This document shows positions 43,193 to 58,068 of a stretch of DNA of 64,000 nucleotides, piece after piece. The translations under genes and the position numbers were made by a program. The first letter of the stretch is position 1. Each line of letters begins with the position of its first letter. Source of the DNA: Actinomucor elegans (Eukaryota; Mucoromycota; Mucoromycetes; Mucorales; Mucoraceae); assembly GCA_026027325.1 (NCBI GenBank), contig JAMSLZ010000001.1:3596001-3660000 (forward strand). Reading direction: 5' to 3'. Under the pieces are notes generated by a model. That model was not told the origin of the DNA. It worked only from the letters and a program-made list of their open reading frames with translations, and did not search any database.

Positions 43193-44622
43193 TTAAAGAT
43201 CCTTCTTGAGGGTACCCATGAATTGATGCTTCTCGGCAGCAGTTTGGAAACGACCATGACCGAACTTGGAAGAAGTATCGATGAACTTGAGAGAGACCTT
43301 TTCCAAAGCGGAACGCTTGGTGTGGACAGTGAGGGACTTACGAAGAGTAATGACACGCTTCTTGGAACCAGCACAACAACCCTTGATCATGACAAAGTCA
43401 TCGTTAACGACACCATAGTGAGGGAAACCACCCATAGGAGTGATAACCTTCTCGGTCAAATCGTAATCGGTAGTACCAGACTTGGCATCAGAGCCAGTGG
43501 CAATACGGTAGATCTTCTTGTTGATCTCAGTACGACGGTGGTAACCGCGTTGACCAGCACGAGCAACAGAGTACATGACTCTGCTAGGATGCCAGGCACC
43601 AATACAGGCAACCTTACGCAAACCACGATGGGTCTTACGAGGAAGCTTCTTGGTACCCCAACGAGCAGTGACACCTTCGAAACCGTGACCCTTGGTGGTA
43701 GCAATGATATCGATCATTTCATCTTGTTCAAAGATGGAACCAACAGTGACTTCCTTTTCGAAGTGCTCACGGGCCCAGTCAACCTTGGCTTCAATGGAAC
43801 CACCGTTCAATTGAACTTCCATAAGGTGAGCCTTACGTTGGTGGAGCTTGGCCTTGGAGATTTGAGTGTGAGCAATGACACGGACAACGGAACAGTACTT
43901 CTTGATACGTTCGAGTTCACGAGTAACATCCTTGGCACCCTCAGCATACTTTTGAGCGTACTTGGTGAAGGCCTTCTTCTTGGAACGGTACCAGTTCTTG
44001 TAGAAACGACGCTTGGCTTCTTCGGAAAGATGTTCGGCCCAGACGGTAGTCAAAGAACGGAGACCACGAGGAGTCTCGACGTAACCAACAACACCAACAA
44101 CAACCATAGCGGGAGCTTCGATGACAGTAACGGCTTCGACGATTTCCTTCTTGTGCATCTCTATTTTTTGTTAAATAATGATCAGATCGAGGTATGGTTC
44201 TTCGATTAGAAAGTACTTACTGGAACCAGGACGCTCGAGATCACGGACAATGTGGGTCATACCAGCCTTGTAACCCATGAAAGCGGTCATGTGGACAGGC
44301 TTCTTGGCATCATCCTTAGGATAAGCCTTAACGCGACCACGGTGAGATCTAGTTCTCTTACGGGGGCCGAAACCCAAATGACCGTGACGGGGAGCCTCGA
44401 ATTTTCTATGCACAAGAGAGCATGTTAGCTTAATGTCAAAGTTGAATTGCAATTATCCATGTAAAATCGAGTAATTAAATTAGGCAAAATATCGGTCCAA
44501 CTTGTTTTTTTCGATTTGACAGTTGGATGCATATCATCGGTTGATAGAAACTAACCTGTGAGACTATAGATGAACAGGTTAGTATATTGATGGATTGATG
44601 CATTGTTTGCTGCTCTTACCAT
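43193..44622 (-). CDS. rpl3: 60S ribosomal protein L3 (uL3)
   Basis: Core large-subunit protein contacting the peptidyl-transferase centre. Exons 43193-44160, 44221-44405, 44556-44563 and 44620-44622 give 387 residues, exactly the yeast length. Exon 1 supplies only ATG. Exon 2 is eight bases (TCTCACAG, flanked by CTATAG and GTTAGT), and joining them gives [16 protein letters not shown], the expected N-terminus. Family blocks include [60 protein letters not shown] and [19 protein letters not shown]; the conserved His lies in the last block. Codon choice is strongly biased (AAG, GTC, CGT), as for a highly expressed gene. A mirror frame of 328 codons on the other strand is an artefact of this bias. 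Confidence 0.98.
44556..44563 (-). other. rpl3: 8-base micro-exon of rpl3
   Basis: On the minus strand the sequence reads ATCTATAG, TCTCACAG, GTTAGTTT: a 3' splice site, eight coding bases, and a 5' splice site. Skipping it would give ATG followed directly by an AAAATTC frame, shifting the reading frame (8 is not a multiple of 3). Including it restores Ser-His-Arg in the universally conserved start of uL3. The flanking introns are 150 and 56 bases. Confidence 0.88.
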
Positions 44623-44824
44623 GTTTAATACACCAAGTACAAAAAGACGATGAGGAAGAGGGGGATCTAAACTTGCTTCCAAGTTAATATCTGCCCATAT
44701 CTCTCAATGGCTGAGCAATTGCAAGCTTAGGCCAGAACACGGCCAACCTAAGGCATTTCGGACCGGGCATTATTCGTTTTCCGTCCGGCGCAAAAATTTT
44801 TGCAAGGCAAAGTGTGGCAGCGTG

Positions 44825-45230
44825 TATAAAAGCCTACGCGTTTTGCTAATCTGTGCAAGCATCTTTTTCATTATACTTGTGGATGTTTGTATGATTACTG
44901 GTGGATGTATACTTTGTGTATATTTACTTGTGTTTGTATGAACATTAACTAGTATAATTACTTGATGGACGGATGGATGAGTGAAAGAACGTAAGTAATT
45001 GTCTATGGATGATGATTGGAGTAGTGTATGGATACGTCAGTTTAAAGGAAAGTGATGACTTACAAAAAATCTTATCTACATTGCCTGAATGATTGATGTG
45101 AAAACTTGTTTACTGATCCTTTAATCTTGACATATCTATTCAACGCTTGCTTGATTTTTTAAGTACGAGTATAACTAACGTATTTTCTATATTTTTAATA
45201 GTAAATGGTCTTTTGTTTTAAATATAATAT
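44825..45230 (+). ncRNA. Candidate spliced non-coding transcript divergent from rpl3 (possible C/D snoRNA host)
   Basis: A TATAAAAG box at 44825-44832 on the + strand is followed by an intron-like unit: donor GTAAGTAATT at 44991, branch-like TAACTAAC ending at 45179, and acceptor TTTTTAATAG ending at 45201. The reading frame across it is only about 22 codons, so the transcript would be non-coding. Inside the intron, ATGATGA (45009-45015, box C), GTGATGA (45052-45058, box C'), and CTGA (45085-45088, box D) are spaced over 80 bases like a C/D snoRNA. A D' box and a terminal stem are not convincing. The neighbour rpl3 would share the promoter region. Confidence 0.3.
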
Positions 45231-45681
45231 ATCTAATAAACTAGTATTACTTTTAAAAAAATTCTGTTTTTGTACATTTGATACGTTCTTCTCTTATAAT
45301 CCTTGATTTTGATTGAAATTTTAAGTTACTCTTCTGAGAGATAGACAAATGTTCATTGTCTTAGTTATTATGTCTCTTGACCTTTTTTAACCACGCTCTC
45401 TTCTATTCGAGCAAATGCATTTTTTTTTTACTGTTTAACGGATATGATTCTGTTATTGAAAGTAAAGATTTGACTTCCAATGATAATGCCCTTCAACACC
45501 TTATCTGTCAAAGAAAAGATTATGCAAAATAAAATGATACAACTACAGGTATGCTTTTGTTATATGAAAGTTTATTATGATAGAAAGCTATGATGTTTAA
45601 CGAGTTTGCAAGCGCGTGTTGGGTAATTGAGTATCTACAAAGAACAACCTACAGTTGTTATATAAAAGACGACCAAGAAGA

Positions 45682-46165
45682 CTATTGTTCTCCAGGTCTT
45701 TTAGCATTACATGCTACGATTTTAACTTTATCTGCTGAGACGTTGTCTTGATCAAACTTGAAGTTGGGATTTTCGATAATAAACGTCCAAACTTCATCAC
45801 AGAAACGATATGTATGCAAATGACCCTACCATCAAACAATATCAGCACTATGGTAGCGAAAATTTTTCAAAATGCTAAATATACCTTTATGTTGGCTTTG
45901 TTCTTAACCAACTGCGAAAGCGATTCAGAAATACTTCTGTCAAAAGTCATCAGTACACGCATAGCGAGCTGGGGATTGATATGTCCACTTTGGATTAACT
46001 CATCCAAAGAATCGGTTAAAGCCATGCCGATGCTTTCGTATATAATTTAGACAGATTTTCGAGATTAATGAATAGAATCAAAACTAAAAAGTTGTATTGC
46101 CATGTTACTATGTTTTATTATTACCTTGAACGACGGTATAACTCATAGAATGGAGTACTGGACAT
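45682..46165 (-). CDS. toa2: TFIIA small (gamma) subunit, Toa2
   Basis: General transcription factor subunit that stabilises TBP on DNA. Exons 45682-45825, 45885-46032 and 46125-46165 give 110 residues, the normal size. The start [20 protein letters not shown] and the following [20 protein letters not shown] form the N-terminal four-helix part. After [20 protein letters not shown] the C-terminal beta-barrel part continues as [14 protein letters not shown]. Upstream, TATAAATACC on the minus strand (46201-46210) lies about 36-45 bases before the start codon, and a CCAAT box lies at 46236-46240. The intron 1 acceptor (ACGAAAG) is less typical than others but gives the conserved SSIG join. Confidence 0.95.
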
Positions 46166-46200
46166 GGTTAAAGAAGTCGATTAATGGAAAACTTGCTCTC

Positions 46201-46240
46201 GGTATTTATAGGGATGGCTTGGCGTACGAATTTAACCAAT
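46201..46240 (-). promoter_or_regulatory. TATA box and CCAAT box of toa2
   Basis: TATAAATACC reads on the minus strand at 46210-46201, and CCAAT sits at 46236-46240. Both lie within 80 bases of the start codon, a compact promoter arrangement. Inferred from motif and position. Confidence 0.5.
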
Positions 46241-47666
46241 GGGAGGAGAGTTAAGAATGACGTATGCTTTGGCTACGCGCTTTTAATGGAGATACTATTT
46301 TCCCTTTTTGCCTGCAATTTTGTAAATCTTTGTTAAACTGTGAACAATATAGATGGTATTTTAGAAACATAACTTATTCTTCTATTCATCATTATGTTTA
46401 GTTATATGTTTTACTAATTTTGTAGGTATATAAAAGAGTAAACTGCCTCTGTGAAATCATAAAGGCTTAAAAAAGCCTGTAAATGGTTGTAAGCTTCATA
46501 ATTTGTATATAAAATACAACATTATTTCTACATCATTTGATTTACCAAGCAATTATATATAGGCTTTGTTAATATATTCCGTACCTATTACGTTCTTTAT
46601 GTCGAAACTGCACAAGCAAAGGGATTGGGTGTAAATGAAGCCTGAAAATAAAAATACTTAATTTCGTGCTCCAATCAATTGTGTCGTTGTTGAATTTCGA
46701 TTTCTGCTGGCTAATCAGATACTTGTTTAGAAAATCGAAGTAAATGGCCTTGTCTCAATTTTTTGACTACCAAAAAACGCCTTGCAAGCTATGATTCTTA
46801 GTACACACCTGTTACAAACATTTTGAGATTATGTTCATATTTTTTTTGTATAATTTTTTTCATCAAACATTTGAGGGTATTACTTGAAGCAGAATAGCCC
46901 CCCCCCATAATACAACGTCATTTACTATTTTTGTACAATTATTAATAGTCAATACAACTAGATTTCTACATTATTAGATGTGTCTTTAAATCCTAAGCAG
47001 ATCTTATTAATGTACCTTATATCCAATGCGGCACTCAGATCAAATACTGCTCGTTTCGAAATTCCCAAAATTCATATTCAGGATTGCCCAGATTTGCTTT
47101 TCCATTTAATATTCAATCTCCGTATTTTTTGAATTAAAAATTGGAAACCCTTTCCCGAGACTGAAACTGCTGTTGTTTCGTGTTGCATTTTAGACAAGCT
47201 GTACATAAAACTTATCACTGTTTGAATTAGTCAGGATTTCATTACTACCACGGTGATAACTTATTTTTGATTCCTTTATAAATGTCCATATAAAGTCAAA
47301 TCCTGAGCTTTTTGATTAGTAATGGAAGATACAACGCGTCTTTTTGGACGCACTATCCACTTCTAGACCAACAAGATCCTTCCAGACGGGGTTTTAATTA
47401 AAGTGAGCCATCATCACGAGGAAGGAAGAAAAAAAGCACATCTTTGGTTGCTGAGCAATTCCCTCTTTTTTTCCTTTTCTTTTCTCCTAAACCCACAAAT
47501 ACCTTTTGTTTCATTTTATAAAGAAATAGCACCTTCTTCTTTATATATACTGTTAAGCTTTTTTAAGCATAAAAACCAAAGAAAAAAGTACTTTTTCAAG
47601 ATAAAATAACAAGGCTACAAACAAACAGACTCTTAGTATTAAAGAAAAAGATAACAACATCTCGAG
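46241..47666. other. Gene-free interval upstream of the Rsp5-type gene
   Basis: About 1.4 kb of AT-rich DNA between divergent toa2 and the Rsp5-type gene. It contains a C9 run near 46899-46907. I recognise no coding or RNA gene. Confidence 0.5.
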
Positions 47667-50382
<2,716 letters not shown>

Positions 50383-52581
50383 ATGCCTTATTCGTTTACC
50401 ATTTCTCATTATACTTACTATCTCCGCTGCTTAAAAAACATTACCATAACACGCTCCCTCCCTTCCCCTTTCTTTCGTAATTATATTATGTTTCTACCTT
50501 TCTTTTAAATACATAAACTTAAATGTCAATTATAACAATTATGCGGAATAATCGTGCTACGCAAGCACTATGTATGACTGTATAGAGAACAGTTCTCCAA
50601 ATGACATTGATGACAGAAAAGTTATACTGCTAAATGATAATCACTCCAATATATTTGTTCGTTCGTATAATGCTTCTTTAATAATGTTAGTGTAGCATCT
50701 TAGTAGCATACCTTCTGTACAGATTATGTCTGGTTGTTCGGTTAATTTTCACTCAGTAATTTATAGGTTTTCACTGGTCGCAGGAAATTGAATATTGAGT
50801 TCTCAAACTTCCCATATAGAGATTTCCGAACGATAACATGTGTTTAAGAAAATAAAAGAGTGAACACCATTTTAGAAGATAAAAATGTAATGCTTTTAAA
50901 CTGACGCGCGTTTATCTCCAACAAAGCACAAATCATAGACGCATCAGCTCATTTTGAAAAAGGAATTCGTACTCAGTGGAAGAAATGATTATGTGAATGC
51001 TGGCTGGGATTATATAGCTGGAAAGACTGACTTTGAGGATGAGCCAATCAGGAGCAGATGGGAATATATTATATGTGATAGATGTCTATATTCGCCTTCA
51101 AAAGGCTATAAGGTAAAATAGAGTATAAGAGTATTATAGTTAGTTGACTAAAACTGGCGACTTTAGTATGAATAATTTGATCTTTGAGTTTAATTCAATA
51201 TTGTATCAGTCGGGATTCTATGTAGGTGAGATCCTGGGGCGGATTCTCGATATAACATTACAACCATTGAATAAGAAATTATATAAAGAACCTCCCTCAT
51301 TTACTATTCCTTTCAGTTTTATATTTTTTTAACAAATAGTTAGATATTATAGTGCGATGTTTTGCTCTTCACCACAATTACACTGATTGCCTCATTTGCA
51401 GTTCCAATATTAAAACCATCTCTCTATTGATATGATTCTCTTCATAAATGATTTTCTATATAAAATAACACAATACTATCATAATTACACCACGCAATTG
51501 CAATATAACTTAGTATAAAGGAACAAACTGCATGATCCGACTAAAGATAGATACAATGTTTCAGCCGGATACATACAAGTACTATATAGAAGTAATTGCC
51601 AAATGATCATCGTTCTAGCGTACTTTTTTTTATTGCATTTCTATTTACTTATACATTACTGAATAAACGTCCCCAGTTGGTCTAATGCAGATTTTACTAC
51701 TGTCTTATTTGATACCTACATTAAGTTACTCAACATTAAACTGAAATTTGCTTAGGGATCTATTGATCCTTAAAACTAGTTTACATGAAAAAAGTATGTA
51801 TAATTTATTGACGACTGTTAATGTAATAGTATGGTTATATTACTTTTACCAAGTAAAATTTCAGTAGATGAAATAACTGTAAGGAGGAGAACTGAAGGTG
51901 AAACTCATCTGTTTTTATTTATATGCCCTTAAGCTGTTGCGCTGAGAGAACAAGGAGGTGGCTTTCGAATTATTAAGTATATAAACTAACTGATATAACT
52001 AAACGAAATGCTATTTACCAGAGAGAACCACAAAAACTTAGTTGACAGGGCACGCTTGATAAGTCTTGCGAAAATGTTTAGGAAACCATTACCAAAAAAC
52101 GTGGGAATTAGACAGCCAAAGCAGCGAAGCAGAAAGAAAGAAAGAAAAAACTTGTCTAGTTATGAGGAATCGAATTAGGGACTAGTTGATTTGAAGCAAC
52201 ATGATATACCAATTCAACTGCGCCTGCATCCTCATCCACTCTAGTCTATGCGGCATAGATGTGCCTAATTAATAACAACAGTAATAACAACAGTAGCAAA
52301 AACACTATGCGTTCATCAAGTTTGTTTGGTATCTCGATGTACATCAGATGGCGTAAGTTCTACTTAATATATGCCTGAATTCATGAAACTGTTCATGTTA
52401 ACGCATTTTTAAGCATGGACAGTTGGATAATGCAGTGTAACATACTTTCAACTATTGAGAGTATTATTGGATGATGCAAAACTGATGAGATTAAGTTTTT
52501 ATTGTAGAATAAAGGGTATTTTTTTTTGTACATTTTATATAAGTCTAAGTATTTACAAGTGATGAAAAAAGATGGGGAGTT
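50383..52581. other. 2.2-kb gene-free interval
   Basis: Convergent interval between the Rsp5-type and Met30-type genes. No recognisable coding sequence (longest frame about 60 codons). A short GAAA repeat lies near 52131-52149, and CAACAGTAATAA-type repeats near 52274-52298. Confidence 0.5.
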
Positions 52582-54335
52582 TTAGGCCTGAACACCAAAG
52601 TCCCAAATATGAACTTGACCTTGGTCATCAGCACTCACAACCTTGGTATCGCTTAAAGACGCAGTAGTGACTGCAGAAGTGTGGCCATCAAGACAATGCA
52701 TAGGTAATCCACTTTCAATATCCCACAGCTTTAAGCAGCCATCATGAGAACCAGAAACTAATCGAAGTTTATCGTAAGCCAAAGTCCAAATACCTTGAAC
52801 ATGGCCAAACAAGGTTTGAAGGCATTCGCCGGATTCTAAAGACCAGACCTTAATTGTGTTGTCCAAAGAACCAGAGATCACCACTTGTTCAGAAGAACGA
52901 TCACAGTCGCTGGTATCACTTTTGTTACTAGAGTTACTATCACGACGGCGATTAGGTACTAGAGCCCTTGAGGAAGTAGCATTCAATTCTTCTTCTTCGT
53001 CGCTGCTGCTACTGATAGCAGGAGGTGTGGTAGATCGCATAGAACGCTTGATAGCAATTGGCTTTTGCTGCTTAAAGAATGTGTGAAGGAAACCAGGCAT
53101 GCTAGGAATAGCAGTTTGAACAGGAGCCATATGGCCACTGAGGACACGGGCACAGGAGCGCTTCTCAAGATCCCAGATACGAATAGAGCCATCATCCGAG
53201 CTAGAGACTAAAGTGGTACTATCTTTATGAATGCTGACGTGATTGACCGACTTTGTATGGCCTGTCAAAGTAAAACATTCGCCAGTTTGAAAGTTCCAAA
53301 CTTTAATGGTTGAATCAGCAGAGCCACTGGCCAAAATACGACAGTTAAAATTCAAATGCACGACACCACCAGTATGACCTTCAAGTGTTCGAATACAATG
53401 GCCTGTATGGTAATTCCAGATACGCAGTGTATTATCCATGGAGCCAGTCACCAGCTTGGTATCATCAAATTGAAGTGTACGAATACAACGAGCATGACCT
53501 TTTAGGGTACGCAAGACTTCACCAGTCTCCAGATTCCAGACAATGGCCGTCTTATCATAAGAGCCGGTAATCAAGATGTTTTGAGCTTCGCAGAATTGCA
53601 AAGAACTGATGCCGCCCTTGTGCTGGTTATTCAATACGCGATGAGTAGCTTTGTTGCGTCTCCAGTTGCGTTCAACAACTAGGCGTTCACTGTAAACGTC
53701 TTTCCAAGGTCTGCGATCAACTCTTTTAGTAGCAGGAGGTGTGACAGTACCATCACAAGGCTGATTTTCTTCCATGGTTGAACGAGAACGTTTGACACGA
53801 ATGACCTTGCGTTTTTGAAGTAAAGGAAGACCCCAACCGCATTTGGTGCATTTTTTATTGATGTGCTGCTCGCACATACGGTGCCAGAGTGTATCATCAT
53901 CGGCCAATTGTTTCCAACGTCTACTGACTTGCGCGGCAGAACAGAGTGACGAAGCGTCGAGTTTAGTAAATATTTGTTTGGTGATTTCAGGTGGAAAAAC
54001 AGCGGTGAAGTCAGTACAGAGAAGTGGCTTAACGGCATTTGAAATAAAAGAAAGTTGTGGTGTACAAGAAGAGGCCAGGATGCCTTTCAGGATCAAAAGT
54101 CGCTGCTGTTTCGAGGATTGCTGAAAGATATTCCAAATTTGAGATATTTGCGTTTGAGTTTCTTGGGGTAATAGGCTTAGTTCCTACAGTGAATGATTAG
54201 TCAGACTGCAAATGAATTGTGCAGTTTCATCACTACCTTTTGTAATTGAATGGTGTCAATATCATCTTTATTTCTTGTTTTGATTAATTCGGGGCTATGT
54301 CTATAACAGTAGGTAGGTACTTTGGTGCAATTCAT
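52582..54335 (-). CDS. met30: Met30/SconB F-box WD40 protein
   Basis: Substrate receptor of an SCF ubiquitin ligase that represses sulfur-assimilation genes when sulfur is plentiful. Exons 52582-54183 and 54237-54335 give 566 residues. Conserved N-terminus: CYRHSPELIKTRN, then LKGILASSCTPQLSFIS. The F-box is at about residues 89-137 (FPPEITKQIFTKLDASSLCS, RRWKQLADDDTLWHRMCE). It continues with the family signature KCTKCGWGLPLLQKRK. Seven WD40 repeats follow, for example ITGSYDKTAIVWNLETGEVL, VTGSMDNTLRIWNYHTGHCI and VSGSHDGCLKLWDIESG. A charged Ser/Asp/Asn-rich insertion separates repeats five and six. CCAAT motifs lie at 54637 and 54664 upstream. The target regulator would be a Met4/Cys3-type bZIP outside this window. 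Confidence 0.95.
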
Positions 54336-57300
54336 GATTCTTATTATACACGAAAAGGAAGGTATGAAATAAAAGAAAAAGGTGGTAGAAAAATGTACCC
54401 CAAATCAATTAAAGAAATGAAAAGGAAAGAAATACTTTGAAAACTACGTTCCTTATATGCCAACTGCACCAATTTGATTGAAACAAATCTGATGAAATGG
54501 CGCAATTCCTAATGAAATAGTCGACAATTATTTGTCGAGATAAATCATCTAGGCTATTTGATTGGTTTATGATTGTGCCATAACTTGAACTTTGTAGAGG
54601 ATCCGTTAAGCCCAGCTTAAAAATTTTCTCAATGGGCCAATCCCATCGCAGAAATTTTTGCATCCAATCAAACGACGTACAAATTTCGTCTTTTATATCC
54701 AACACCTGTTTGCTTTGCCATTTCTTTTTTCGAAAAAAATGAAAGGAAAAAGTTAGACAATTGAAGGGATAATAACATTCCAGTATATGGTTATCTTGTA
54801 TCTTCTAAAAGGAGTCACTAACAAAATTAGGAACAGCTGCAATTCATTTTTAGATCACCCAAGAGATTGTGTCATTGGTAATAGTCTGCATCAAATCATC
54901 AGCACTTTTTCATTGGCTAATCGCATCACGGAAGCACACTTGCGATGCAACGTGAGTTTAATCTATCATAAAACAAGTATACCTCTATCACTACAGCATC
55001 TCCCAAGCACTTGTATCCAGTCATCATATCAACTTTGATAAGAAACTGACAGTCTACTGTCATTTTGTCACACAGCACTTCATTCTGAACATTTTTTCTG
55101 TATCACAGCTGATCAATCTTACAATGTCAACCCGAGAAATGGGCAATTATTCGGAGTTGTTGAATCCATAGTATTGCGACATTTCAAGAAATATAGAGTC
55201 AATTTCCAAATCATGCAAGTCAAAAATCCAGAAGAAGAAACTATCCGAAGTTATAGCTTGTCGCAAGTCAGATTTTCATTTCAGAAAACTGTTGTACAAT
55301 AAAGCTAATTTATGAAGACAAATAGGAAGGCATCAAACTATAAACTAATGCACGCATATGCCGATTATAAAGTTGCATTATGTTTCAATATGCAGCTTTG
55401 TTCAACTACTTCATGATTGTAAACAATGAGCGAAATAGCATCAAGGGATAACGCAATAATAGCTGGTTAATACCTAATATTTTCAGAATTATGGATTTTT
55501 GGGTGAAATATATAGGTAATACCAATGGCTTTTCGTGCTTTCCCCCCTCAATCACCTATCCAACATGTCTATAGGAAAAAATCAGACCATCGTCCATTTC
55601 TCCTATTCACTTAACTTTGAATAATGTGTAAATACAAACATTTCATTTATTAATGTTTGATCTCACTATCTATTCTTCTTTATCTGCTACTATTTGAATT
55701 TTTTTTTATATGATACAGATAAGCAAACTGTTCCAACATGCTACAATAAACAAGACATTTGATATGAAAAGAAAGAACATTCATTTTCCTAATGAAGGGG
55801 GTAAATGAATAAATATGAATAGGTCCCTTTATGCAACGACCGCAATTCAATAAACTTGTGATTTTACTTGATACAGTTGCTCATTTTAAATTTGAATTAC
55901 AAATTAGAAGCAACCGCGGACTAAGGTTGGATGAACAATCAATAAATGATTACAGTTAGTTTACTATTTTGAATGTAATTAACGATATCTAATTTTTGAT
56001 AACCTCATTGCAATTCGACTAAATAATCGATTAAGTAGATGAAAAAGTTCATTCTGAACATGCAAACTAAGAAACCTATCGAAATCGGTCGAGAAGTATA
56101 GGTGTTAAAATTGAAACGATTTCCGAACAATTTCTGCGACTATAAGAACACTATAACCGTATAGTTAGGGGGAAAAAACTAGTGAGATAGTCGAACTATG
56201 AAAATGTTGAGCAATCCACAAGGAAAAAGGCCCAAAACAATCTTCAAGTTTAGTCTTGGCTTCAGACAAGGAAGAAAGACTAACACAAACACTAGTCATC
56301 AAATCAATATATCACACATTTCTACAAGCATGAAGTATGAGAAGGCACTGTAATAGACTTTTCATTAAAACTATACTTGGAATACCACAGTACTTACGGA
56401 TGTTCCTCAGCTTCCTTTTTTATAATAAAAAATCCAAACTGCATATCAGTAAGTGTAGCTGTTAATCTAAAATAGGATTTGAATCTAGTATACAGAGCTT
56501 CAATTGAAATCATTAAAAAAACGCTTCATGACAAGTTAACCTTTTAAAACTAGTTTAGCCATCATTGTATCTGTGTATCAATTGTTTATTGAATACTTTC
56601 CTTTATTTAGTAATGACACTGAATGATAGTATGAGAAACTATTACAAAATGCTTCTTCGAGTCTAAAGCAGAAATATATTAGCATGAAGTCTGTAACTTA
56701 GGTTGCCTATGTTACTTTTCGTAATTATCTTTCTTAGCACGCTCTAAGTATTGAAAATTTTGGACAGCATATATCCTGCACACAAGGTTTTAGTTGTGTA
56801 CACATTTGCATTCATTGGCTAAACATTTCCTTCCCCATAATATTGTTCTAGCGTCCAATATGTATTATACGTTCTTGATAGAAGGTCGGTTTTGATGGTA
56901 TATCATTTCAATGATGAATTTGCAAGATCTTTCATATGATTTTTCAAGCATACTCTTCTAGCCAAGTACTCGAGGTTCTCTGTGGTAGAATAACACTGTG
57001 GTTTAATTACACTAACTAATAATATGAAAGCTTGTCTCCGCTCCCTCAATGAGTCAGCTTGAGGATGTATAAATAAAGCCAAAGAGGTTTTCTCTACAAA
57101 AAAGATACAGCTTAGTTTTTTTGTATCCAAATTACAATTCATTTACAGAGTACTATCATTCATATTTATAGAAATAGAATCAAACAGAACCTGGAATTGT
57201 GTTGTACAAGTTAAAAAGTCCTTTTTTATCACATAACTTGACATGTATATATTATATCGCATGATTGCATGATGTCAGAAGGTTTAGCCGAGATCGTATT

Positions 57301-58068
57301 ACTGTACTGCTGGTAAGGTCAAGACACAAGTAACTAATAAGATTGTATGTAAATAGTACCGTGAAAACCATATTATTACTTGTCCCAAGAAAATATAATA
57401 TTTGACATTATTATATATAGCCATAGTAGACAAAAATTTCTAAAAAAAAACATCTTTTTTCTATCGTAAAGAGCATTGTGAATGTAAGCATCTTTTTTTT
57501 TTTTTTGCTATTCAAAAAATGAATGAAAATCAAAAAACTTCTGGCTTTGAACGAGCCTTATCAGATCTTTTTTAATTTTGAACAAAAACTTCATTAGCAG
57601 ACAGAAACTTAAATTTTTAATGCATCATAATTTTACATCAAAAAACTAACTAACTCAATTTCTTTATTTTAGCAAATATGATTCCAGTAAAATGGTGAGA
57701 AGTTTCAAAAAAAAAAGTAGTGATCCCCATAATTTATACAGTACAGCTCTTATGTAAGCAGATCTTTTCCACCTGAATGAGTTGATCGAAATCCTTTCGT
57801 GCTAAAAAAAAAAAATTGGTAGTGGATGTTTATTACATCTTTTAGAAGCAGGAAATAAAAGTAACAATAAAACAGATCATTTGCAATTAGATACGTAGTT
57901 TTCTTTCATTCACCAGAAGTCTTGGTTACTTAACGCATTAGTGAACAATGAAATTCCAATTAGCCTAACTGCTTATTTGTTTCCCGAAAGATGCATTTAT
58001 TTAAAGAATGAGACTTGATTAATACGATAGGTTTCAATTGTTCGCTTCTCGTTTGTGTGCCTAACAAA
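54336..58068. other. 3.7-kb gene-poor interval
   Basis: No recognisable intact gene between met30 and the steroid-reductase gene; frames are under 85 codons. One MITE end at about 56047-56102 (GTTCATTCTGAACATGCAAA, then ATCGAAATCGGTCGAGAAG) and a weaker one near 55160-55185 (TTGCGACATTTCAAGAAAT) are present. Many A/T runs. Confidence 0.55.
56047..56102 (+). repeat. MITE terminal repeat copy (left orientation)
   Basis: Begins GTTCATTCTGAACATGCAAA and continues ATCGAAATCGGTCGAGAAGT, matching the outer and inner blocks of the family consensus but lacking the central GCGACATTTGA. Diverged copy. Confidence 0.4.

Noticed and set aside
43223..44209. Long + strand open frame of 328 codons opposite rpl3
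   Set aside because: It mirrors the strongly codon-biased rpl3 exon; its composition (Thr/Leu/Ser/Gly-rich, no domain) is typical of an antisense shadow.
45748..46050. + strand frame of 100 codons
   Set aside because: Antisense to the spliced toa2 gene, which has clear family identity.
47403..47609. + strand frame upstream of the Rsp5-type gene
   Set aside because: Phe/Leu/Ser-rich translation of pyrimidine-rich 5' region; it does not join to the C2-domain exon.
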